Part shown: positions 5,907 to 11,457 of the stretch, in pieces
Position numbering within the stretch: position 1 is the stretch's first letter
How the letters are laid out: the number at the start of each line of letters is the position of its first letter
Assembly (NCBI GenBank): GCA_023458835.1
Contig: JAEWWY010000087.1
Span: forward strand, 1 to 11,457
Origin: Bacillota bacterium
GTDB lineage: Bacteria > Bacillota > Clostridia > Christensenellales > Aristaeellaceae
Reading direction: 5' to 3'
Length of the DNA stretch: 11,457 nt
Notes under the pieces: model-generated
The model's database searches: none
What the model saw: the letters and a program-made list of their open reading frames with translations, nothing else
What the model was told of the DNA's origin: nothing
Translations under genes and position numbers: made by a program

Positions 5907-7213
5907 AGCACCGCCTCCTCCACCGCACTATGAATGTTCATCATCTTGCCGCCTGCCGAAAAATTCAGCCCCATACCGGCCATTGCCGGAAAGAGCGAAA
6001 GTTGCTCTATGCCAAAGGCGTTTAAATTGGGGTCGATCAGCGCCCGCACCGTGACTTCCCTGCTGGCCGTTATGCCCAAGGGCATATCACTGGTGCGTAT
6101 AAAATATTTGGCACGCTTTAATACCACACCCATGCGTTTGAGCGCCGTAAGATCCAGCCTGCTGTTTTTCCGGGCGATCACGATGCGCTGGGCACTGGTA
6201 GGCCCAATCCCTGGCACCCTTAAAAGCTCTGCCAGGGAAGCGGTATTCACATCCATTGGAAACAGATGCATGTTCTCAATTGCCCAGTTGCACTTGGGAT
6301 CCAGGTATGGGTTAAAGTTGGGCGCCCGCTCGCTCAAGATCTCGTCGGCGGTAAACTGGTATTGCCGAAGCAGAAAATCAGCCTGATACAGCCGGTGCTC
6401 CCGCAAAAGCTGCGGCCTGGTATTTAAAGAGGGCAGCATGGTATCCTCCACCGCCGGAATGTAGGCGGAATAGAAAACGCGTCTTAAGCGGTATTTGTCA
6501 TATAATCCGGAGGCAAGCTTGAGAATGTGATAATCGCTTTCCGGGCTGGCGCCAATGATCATCTGCGTTGCCTGCCCAGCCGCGGCAAAGCGGGGCGTAC
6601 TCTTGAATTTCACAATCTCCTGACGGTTTGATTCTATTCCGTTCCTGATCTGTGCCATGGGCGATAAAATCGCCTTTTTTGTTTTGTTGGGTGCCAGCTT
6701 TACAAGGCTTTCCTCGCTGGGAAGCTCAATGTTGATGCTAAGCCGGTCTGCCAGGATGCCCAAGCGGTGGACCAGCTCGTCAGATGCGCCGGGAATCGTT
6801 TTACAATGGATGTAGCCCCAGAATTGGTATTTATAACGGAGAATCTCCAGGGCCCTGACCATCTGCTCCATGGTGTGGTCGGGGCTTCTCAGCACGCCGC
6901 TGGAAAGAAACAGCCCTTCAATATAGTTGCGGCGGTAAAACTGAATGGTAAGCTCAGCCAGCTCTGAAGGCGTGAAGGCAGCCCTTGGTACATCGTTGGT
7001 ACAGCGGTTGACGCAATATTTGCAGTCGTATATGCAGTGGTTACTGAGCAATACCTTCAAAAGCGAAATACACCGCCCATCCGCCGCAAAGGTATGGCAG
7101 CATCCGGCCGCAACGGTGCTGCCAATCCCCTTTCCGCCGGGCCTGTCCACACCGGAGGAGGTGCAGGCGGCATCATATTTGGCGCTGTCCGCCAAAATCG
7201 TCAGCTTGTCCAT
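5885..7213 (-). CDS. Putative DNA modification/repair radical SAM protein (TIGR03916)
   Basis: This 442-residue iron-sulfur enzyme carries the radical SAM motif CIYDCKYC (C60, C64, C67), which binds a 4Fe-4S cluster for reductive cleavage of S-adenosylmethionine. The N-terminus MDKLTILADSAKYDAACTSS is typical of the family, and GCCH and GRC add conserved cysteines at 38, 39 and 48. The barrel continues through SSGVLRSPDHT and the SINIELPSEESL region. Residues 321-349 (DVNTASLAELLRVPGIGPTS and following) form a helix-hairpin-helix DNA-binding motif like that of ComEA, supporting action on DNA. The ATG at 7213 matches the usual family start although its ribosome binding site is distant (AGGTG about 14 bases away); the GTG at 7231 is an alternative. 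It heads an operon with the DUF4130-type gene and is controlled by a LexA site. The reaction is not established. Confidence 0.92.
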   Translation of the reverse strand: MDKLTILADSAKYDAACTSSGVDRPGGKGIGSTVAAGCCHTFAADGRCISLLKVLLSNHCIYDCKYCVNRCTNDVPRAAFTPSELAELTIQFYRRNYIEGLFLSSGVLRSPDHTMEQMVRALEILRYKYQFWGYIHCKTIPGASDELVHRLGILADRLSINIELPSEESLVKLAPNKTKKAILSPMAQIRNGIESNRQEIVKFKSTPRFAAAGQATQMIIGASPESDYHILKLASGLYDKYRLRRVFYSAYIPAVEDTMLPSLNTRPQLLREHRLYQADFLLRQYQFTADEILSERAPNFNPYLDPKCNWAIENMHLFPMDVNTASLAELLRVPGIGPTSAQRIVIARKNSRLDLTALKRMGVVLKRAKYFIRTSDMPLGITASREVTVRALIDPNLNAFGIEQLSLFPAMAGMGLNFSAGGKMMNIHSAVEEAVLCLAQGH

Positions 7214-7252
7214 TAGGTCCACATGCTTCACCTGCTTAGCTCTGCATAATAG

Positions 7253-7264
7253 GAACACACGTTC
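7253..7264 (-). promoter_or_regulatory. LexA (SOS) operator of the radical SAM repair operon
   Basis: The 12-mer reads GAACGTGTGTTC on the minus strand, an exact match to the Firmicutes LexA/DinR core GAAC-N4-GTTC, flanked by the outer inverted bases ATAG/CTAT. It starts 7 bases after the -10 element and covers the expected transcription start, an ideal position for repression. It is the only full match I noticed in the window. It predicts induction of the radical SAM pair by DNA damage. Confidence 0.82.
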
Positions 7265-7271
7265 TCCTATC

Positions 7272-7300
7272 ATTATACGCAAGATCGGTGCAGTTGTAAA
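7272..7300 (-). promoter_or_regulatory. Strong promoter of the radical SAM repair operon
   Basis: The minus strand has TTTACA (7300-7295; five of six), a 17-base spacer and a perfect TATAAT (7277-7272). The LexA site follows immediately. A start near 7265 leaves a leader of about 50 bases before the ATG at 7213. It also argues against in-frame starts further upstream, since those lie before the transcript begins. Confidence 0.8.
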
Positions 7301-7559
7301 GCCCACATCGAAAAAAACTTCTTCTGCCTCAAATGTTTTCTTAAGTTCACTTTTCTCTCAAAGTGCAAAAGTAACGTAATAGTGCAGTACTAAAATTTGT
7401 TTCTCCTCCTGTTAATCATCTTCTGTTAAGGCCGCTGGCCAGTTTGTCCTTGCATACATAGCGTAGCGTATCCGCAGCAAAGATGGGAGTGAAAAGATAG
7501 TGTAATTGGGGTGATGATTTAGGCAAAAAAGCAAATACTCAGGATTATGACTCCATGCG
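7301..7559. other. A+T-rich intergenic stretch without a recognised gene
   Basis: Nothing coding is supported here on either strand. It contains an inverted repeat CACTTT-N6-AAAGTG (7348-7365) and a GGCC-GCT-GGCC motif (7430-7440 region), neither followed by a proper T-run. The base composition changes here from the GC-richer repair operon to the A+T-richer neighbourhood of the secreted-protein gene. Confidence 0.5.
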
Positions 7560-7588
7560 TTATCAACACAATCCAAGCGTGCTACAAT
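7560..7588 (+). promoter_or_regulatory. Promoter of the secreted beta-propeller gene
   Basis: TTATCA (7560-7565; four of six), a 17-base spacer and TACAAT (7583-7588; five of six). A start near 7595 gives a leader of about 95 bases before the ATG at 7690. This placement rules out the in-frame ATG at 7555 as a start from this promoter. Confidence 0.55.
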
Positions 7589-7689
7589 ACTTCTGCAAAG
7601 TTCCAGCAGAATGGAAAAGAAGGCATCTTACCATCGTTGAATGTGGTGACAGCAGTTTTGTATCAAAAGAGTATTTGGAGATGAACGTT

Positions 7690-8856
7690 ATGTTTACTTC
7701 AAGAAGCAGGCGGTTATACAAGTCAGCTATGCTTTGTCTTTGCGCGACTCTCATGTGTTATGCACCTTTTGCCAGTGCGCAAGAAAACTCAGTTGCTGCA
7801 TCTGAATACCAATCCGCAACCCCGAAAGTGGTTTATCTTGACAATGCCGATGGCTACAATGCCAGATCGCTCACAACGACGTTCTACGTTTCCGATGATG
7901 AAATCTGGTATAGCGGCTTGGCTGATGCCACTGGAAGCTACTTGATACAGGCAAACTCCATGGGGGATATAATTGACACAAAGACATTTTTGGACGCTCC
8001 AGGTAATTATCCCGTTATCCAATGCATTTCCAAAGTCGGAGATGTGTTGTTGCTTGGTTTCATAGATGCTGAACATCAAGGCGGGATAATCGGTTTGGTA
8101 GGAAACAACGGCAATACGACCTACATCAGCATCCGAAATGATGTAAAGCTTGTGTCGATGGCACCCACTGCAAAGGGAATTCTTGCGATAGGCATAAACT
8201 TTAATGAAAAGGATGACATAGCATCTCTTTATTCTTTACACTTTAGCGCTTCGGGTAATTTGGATTTTGAAAAAGTAATCCATACTGCCAAAATGTCCGA
8301 AGATCAACATTACCTCTCTACATCAATTGGCTGTGGGCTGGATGACCAGTATTTTATCCAACTAAATACACGTGCTCCAGGACGTATGCTAGCGGAACGA
8401 CTTCTGATTTGTTTGAACTCTGCGGGATCTGAGCAATGGAGAGCATCGCTTCCGGAGAACTTTCCTATATCCCGGATTTCCGCTTCAAATGACTGCATCT
8501 ATTTGTTTGGATCATGGGGCGACATAGACGAGAACGGCGGGCTTGTAAATAGAAGGGCTGCTGTAATGTGTTATTCTGTTGATGGCGCAGAAAAATGGTT
8601 CAAGACCTTTGAGGTGCCCGATAGCTTATACTTTGGTGCTTCGGCCAATGGCGCATGTGTTGCCGCTACGGGGAGAGAAGGTCCTGGCACTTGGTACTTG
8701 AGTTCCATTAACGCAGATGGTTCAATACGGATTTTATCCAATGTAGATTTTTCTGATGATATTCATGTTCGCGGCGTCTTTACATCGCCCAGTGGATTAG
8801 CCAAGATACTTGGCACCACGGATACACAACTATTCCTGTTTGAGCTTCCATATTAG
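7690..8856 (+). CDS. Secreted protein, probable beta-propeller, function unknown
   Basis: A 388-residue exported protein of no recognised named family. Residues 1-30 form a signal peptide: a basic start (R5, R7, R8, K11), a hydrophobic core of about residues 13-25, and cleavage after the AxA-type site ASA (A30|Q31). No lipobox is present, so it is not a lipoprotein. The mature part shows repeating strand-turn units of about 45-50 residues with the pattern 'hydrophobic strand - Asn/Asp-Gly - W or F' (for example NSMGDIIDTKTF, LNSAGSEQWRAS, YSVDGAEKWFKTF and INADGSIRIL), each followed by a 'LLLGF', 'AIGI', 'YLFGSW' or 'AATGRE' strand. This is typical of six- or seven-bladed beta-propellers of the PQQ/BamB type. 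GGAG lies upstream of the ATG at 7690. The gene is monocistronic with its own promoter and terminator, and its base composition is visibly A+T-richer than its neighbours, which may mean later acquisition. The ligand is unknown. Confidence 0.75.
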   Translation: MFTSRSRRLYKSAMLCLCATLMCYAPFASAQENSVAASEYQSATPKVVYLDNADGYNARSLTTTFYVSDDEIWYSGLADATGSYLIQANSMGDIIDTKTFLDAPGNYPVIQCISKVGDVLLLGFIDAEHQGGIIGLVGNNGNTTYISIRNDVKLVSMAPTAKGILAIGINFNEKDDIASLYSLHFSASGNLDFEKVIHTAKMSEDQHYLSTSIGCGLDDQYFIQLNTRAPGRMLAERLLICLNSAGSEQWRASLPENFPISRISASNDCIYLFGSWGDIDENGGLVNRRAAVMCYSVDGAEKWFKTFEVPDSLYFGASANGACVAATGREGPGTWYLSSINADGSIRILSNVDFSDDIHVRGVFTSPSGLAKILGTTDTQLFLFELPY

Positions 8857-8863
8857 TACATAC

Positions 8864-8898
8864 GAAAAGGGGCTGCACTTACACAGCCCCTTTTCTTT
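8864..8898 (+). terminator. Rho-independent terminator of the secreted-protein gene
   Basis: A 12-base-pair stem, GAAAAGGGGCTG (8864-8875) with CAGCCCCTTTTC (8884-8895), closes an 8-base loop and runs into TTT. It starts 8 bases after the stop codon. The A-run in the left arm would let it work on the minus strand as well. Confidence 0.88.
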
Positions 8899-9124
8899 GG
8901 GCCATTACCAGGTCGGGGTAGCAAAACCATGACAGGCTATTAAGTCCATGAGGCTGAGCATTGATTCAAACGGGGATGTATCCATCGTTATAGGCTGAAG
9001 CAGAAATCCTCGTAGTTGTCTCTCGCCCCTCACTACCTGAGACATCTTTTTAGGGATCACGCTGATTCAACACGCGCCAGTTCTTGCATACACACATTTT
9101 GTATGATCCTCAAAACTTTTCTTT

Positions 9125-10981
9125 TTACACAAGCCTATATCCGGCCGCTTTTTCCTGCAAAAGCGATTCCAGCAGTGCTTGCGCGCCAAAGATGTCTATT
9201 GCGTCCAGCTCTTTGATGGAGCGCAGAACAGTTTGTCCCGCCATCTGCAAAAGGCCGCATTCCAGATACAGCTTTGCCAATGAAAGCAAAACCTTGGGGC
9301 TGTCGATATAATTATATACATACAGGGCTTTTTCAAACAGATCGAAGGCGCCGCATTCCAAAATGATTTTCAAAAGCGCGTTCAATATAGCCAGCAATTC
9401 CCCCGGTTCCTGCCCCTTAAGCAAATCATCCTGCCCACCCATAAGCACTGTCAGCACCTGACGGCAAAGCATTTCTCCCATGTGTCCAAAGGCTCGGCCC
9501 ATGGCCGTAACGGCTTCATCCGCATCTTCCGCCCTGCCGGGCTTTTGCATAAGCATAAGTACGAATAGCATGAGGGCGCTCTCTTTCGTTGTCCTTACAA
9601 GCACACCATGCGGCCCCGGACTGTGCACCGCCTTGCGTAATTGCGCCGAAGCCTTTTCATGATTCCCGGACTGGAGATAGTATTTGCCCCACAGCAGCGC
9701 CACCTCTCCCGCAAAGCTTTCCTCCGCCTCATCCAGTTTGGACAGATGCGTTATGCATTGTTCCCGCAACCCCTGGGATAAAAGCACATCCACCATGAGA
9801 AGCCTGTTGGGCGTGTGATCCAGGCTTGAAAACAGGGCGGTAATCCTTGATTCAATCTCCGCAGGCGGATATCCCATTTCCCGGTATGCCTTTGCCATGC
9901 CATACAGCGCGGCATGCAGGTCATTGTCCGCCTGGATGGCCTTGATATAGCAGGCTGCCGCCTTTTCATGGTCGTGCTGGCGCATATACAGATCCGCCAG
10001 GGACAAAAGTGGCTTGGTGGTGGCACAGTCGTCTGAAAAGCGCAGCGTGGCATGCGGCTGTCCCATGGCGATGGCTTTTTGAAAGCTTTCGGCAGCCGAA
10101 AAATCCCGGTGCCAGTCCATGAATACCCTTCCGCGCAAGTATTCCATATCCGTGCAGCCGGGATAGATCTGAAGCCCTTCCGCCAAAACCTTTACTGCCA
10201 TCGCATACCGGCTAAGGTTATAATGGCACAAGGCAATGCGGAAGATCAGGTGCGGGCCAAAGGCCTCGTGGGCTTTAAAATGCGCTTTTGCCTTCATATA
10301 CCACTCCAGCGCCCTTTCATATTCCTTCTTTGCCATGTATTCGTTGCCCATGTTAAAAAGCATAAAGGCGTTGTCCGGGTTCTTTTCCAATTCTGCCGTC
10401 AAAAGCGGGATATTTCTCTCCCGCTTGTTCTTGCTTTTGACGACGCTCTCCAAATATCCCAAATGATGAAGGCGGATATCGGTCACGGCAAAGAAGCCAT
10501 CCATAGGCCCCCCATCCACGCGGGAAAGCTGTTCATGGATATCGCCCACAAAACGGTACAGCCCATTATTTCGCACAAGGCGCAGCGCATTATGGAGCGT
10601 ATACTGCCCTTCCCCATACGCGCCCACATGGTTATACACTTTAAAATGCGCGCCGTCGCCGCTTGCGGCGTTTATAAACTCCAGAAGCTTTTCGCCGTCT
10701 TCCGGGAAGAGCCGCTCATCCGCGTCCAACAAAAGAATCCACTCAAAAGCGGCCTTCTCCATGATGAAGTTACGGGCACTGCTGAAGCTGAAATCCCAGG
10801 GATAATCATACACCTGCGCGCCGCAGCGCCTGGCAATCTGCACCGTATCATCCGTGGAGCCGGTATCCGCCACCAGCATCTCATCTGCCCCATCCTTGAC
10901 GCTGAGCAGGCAGTCCTCCAGGAATTCCTGCTCATCCCTCACGATCATGCACAAACTGATGCCCGGCCTTGGCGTTGCCAT
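9125..10981 (-). CDS. Family 2 glycosyltransferase with TPR repeats
   Basis: A 618-residue protein. The N-terminal 240 residues are a GT-A glycosyltransferase family 2 domain of the SunS-like kind: ISLCMIVRDEQEFLEDCLLS at 8-27, the nucleotide-sugar segment VADTGSTDDT (37-46), WDFSFSSARN, and the metal-binding DAD motif at 86-88 in LLLDADER. From about residue 200, tetratricopeptide repeats follow, such as NAFMLFNMGNEYMAKKEYER and LLSLADLYMRQHDHEKAAAC, and helical TPR-like repeats continue to the C-terminus. This architecture is known in enzymes that glycosylate peptides or proteins, with TPRs holding the acceptor. No signal peptide or membrane helix is seen, so it acts in the cytoplasm. The ATG at 10981 is chosen for the GAGGGGG site 8 bases upstream. 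It lies 69 bases downstream of the gene for a Thr/Ser-rich protein, a plausible acceptor. No clear terminator follows its stop. Confidence 0.88.
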   Translation of the reverse strand: MATPRPGISLCMIVRDEQEFLEDCLLSVKDGADEMLVADTGSTDDTVQIARRCGAQVYDYPWDFSFSSARNFIMEKAAFEWILLLDADERLFPEDGEKLLEFINAASGDGAHFKVYNHVGAYGEGQYTLHNALRLVRNNGLYRFVGDIHEQLSRVDGGPMDGFFAVTDIRLHHLGYLESVVKSKNKRERNIPLLTAELEKNPDNAFMLFNMGNEYMAKKEYERALEWYMKAKAHFKAHEAFGPHLIFRIALCHYNLSRYAMAVKVLAEGLQIYPGCTDMEYLRGRVFMDWHRDFSAAESFQKAIAMGQPHATLRFSDDCATTKPLLSLADLYMRQHDHEKAAACYIKAIQADNDLHAALYGMAKAYREMGYPPAEIESRITALFSSLDHTPNRLLMVDVLLSQGLREQCITHLSKLDEAEESFAGEVALLWGKYYLQSGNHEKASAQLRKAVHSPGPHGVLVRTTKESALMLFVLMLMQKPGRAEDADEAVTAMGRAFGHMGEMLCRQVLTVLMGGQDDLLKGQEPGELLAILNALLKIILECGAFDLFEKALYVYNYIDSPKVLLSLAKLYLECGLLQMAGQTVLRSIKELDAIDIFGAQALLESLLQEKAAGYRLV

Positions 10982-10999
10982 AAGTCTGCCCCCTCTTTT

Positions 11000-11026
11000 A
11001 AAAGCAGGCGGCCGAGGACCGCCTGC
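11000..11026 (-). terminator. Intercistronic hairpin with short T-run, candidate attenuator
   Basis: On the minus strand GCAGGCGG pairs with CCGCCTGC around a 7-base loop and is followed by TTTT (11003-11000). It lies between the Thr/Ser-rich protein gene and the glycosyltransferase, ending only about 19 bases before the latter's start codon. The T-run is short, so partial termination is likely, allowing some read-through. No promoter is seen between it and the glycosyltransferase gene. Confidence 0.55.
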
Positions 11027-11050
11027 CATATCTGATCCCAATTACCACCA

Positions 11051-11457
11051 TTAAGCCTGGGCGTTGAAATAGGCGCTGAACGTAGCTGTCGAGCCGCCCA
11101 GATTGTATTGCAGGCGGATATAATGCGCGAAGCTGGAAACAGCCATATACAGGCTGTCATTGGCCGCGACCACCTGGCCGGTGTATGATGGATCATCCAC
11201 ATAAAGCCCGGTATCCGTAGTGGGGCTGATTTGAAGGGAGATGGTGATGGGCGTGGTATCTTCATTATAAATAAAGATAGATGCCACCTTCAGGGTGGAA
11301 ATATCCTTGTCCGCAAAGATGATACCCGTACCCGTCACGGATGTGCTGGTTACGGAATCCGAGGTAAAAGTACTTGCCCCTATGGTTACCGTGCCGGCCA
11401 CCGTCAATGTCGCATTGCCGATGGTCACAGGGCTTGTGATCTCCGATACCGTCACCG
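11051..11457 (-). CDS. Thr/Ser-rich DUF6385-like protein, C-terminal fragment
   Basis: The gene enters from the right edge; 134 codons and the stop are in the window, and the first visible GTG (11455) is probably an internal valine. The visible part starts with short Val/Thr repeats (VTVSEITSPVTIGNATLTV, AGTVTIGASTF). It then has a beta-sandwich-like C-terminal domain with KVASIFIYNEDTTPITISLQ, ISPTTDTGLYVDD, a linker with AANDS, and the end IRLQYNLGGSTATFSAYFN. This resembles the DUF6385 surface-protein family of Clostridia, whose 'VTVxGTVTV' repeats precede a domain with 'LQISPDxxxYVDD'. The function of the family is not known. Its high Thr/Ser content and the adjacent glycosyltransferase suggest it could be glycosylated. 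The identification is by recollection of the motif pattern. Confidence 0.6.
   Translation of the reverse strand, partial: VTVSEITSPVTIGNATLTVAGTVTIGASTFTSDSVTSTSVTGTGIIFADKDISTLKVASIFIYNEDTTPITISLQISPTTDTGLYVDDPSYTGQVVAANDSLYMAVSSFAHYIRLQYNLGGSTATFSAYFNAQA

Noticed and set aside
7555..7689. N-terminal extension of the secreted protein from the ATG at 7555
   Set aside because: It would bury the signal peptide 45 residues inside the protein, and the likely promoter lies within it. The ATG at 7690 gives a standard signal peptide.
8899..9124. Possible small gene, RNA or terminator between the secreted-protein gene and the glycosyltransferase
   Set aside because: No frame with a start and ribosome binding site, no tRNA-like fold, and only a weak 6-base stem (CATACA/TGTATG, 9087-9105) without a T-run were found.
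10052..11035. Long plus-strand open frame opposite the glycosyltransferase
   Set aside because: It is antisense to conserved GT2 motifs and lacks any family resemblance.
1..11457. CRISPR array, insertion sequence, prophage or toxin-antitoxin module
   Set aside because: No regularly spaced repeats, transposase, integrase, phage or toxin/antitoxin motifs were seen on either strand.

Overview
The window reads as chromosomal DNA of a Gram-positive anaerobe of the Clostridia (Firmicutes) type. The reasons are strong AG-rich ribosome binding sites, A/T-rich intrinsic terminators, a LexA (DinR-type) operator of the GAAC-N4-GTTC form, and families common in Clostridia: DUF362, the TIGR03915/TIGR03916 pair, an AraC protein with a BtrH-like domain, and a DUF6385-like surface protein. 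By eye most genes are moderately GC-rich. The stretch from about 7300 to 9120 is clearly richer in A+T. The species cannot be named from the sequence alone.

Left part (1-2570): the first codons of a DUF362-type protein run off the left edge on the minus strand. It diverges from a plus-strand pair, a PHP-domain metal-dependent phosphoesterase followed 42 bases later by a MATE-family multidrug/Na+ efflux transporter. A perfect 16-base palindrome sits between the divergent genes.

Middle part (2570-7300), all on the minus strand and, in transcription order, from right to left: a LexA-controlled two-gene operon (radical SAM DNA repair protein plus its DUF4130-type partner, overlapping by 22 bases); an AraC-family regulator fused to a BtrH/C39-like domain, with its own promoter and a 14-base palindrome at the probable transcription start; a small 83-residue protein with its own promoter; and ogt (O6-alkylguanine-DNA alkyltransferase), also with its own promoter and a clear terminator. 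The repair operon and ogt give this part a DNA-damage flavour, and a canonical SOS box directly after the -10 element of the repair operon supports it.

Right part (7300-11457): an A+T-rich island carries one plus-strand gene for a secreted, probably beta-propeller protein with its own promoter and terminator. Beyond it, on the minus strand, lie a family-2 glycosyltransferase with TPR repeats and, upstream of it, the C-terminal end of a Thr/Ser-rich protein that resembles DUF6385 surface proteins. A hairpin with a short T-run separates these two and may lower expression of the enzyme relative to the surface protein. The two may form a glycosyltransferase-acceptor pair.

No RNA gene, CRISPR array, insertion sequence or phage gene was recognised. 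The most notable regulatory observation is the LexA site on the radical SAM repair operon. The least explained genes are the AraC-BtrH-like fusion, the 83-residue protein and the secreted propeller.
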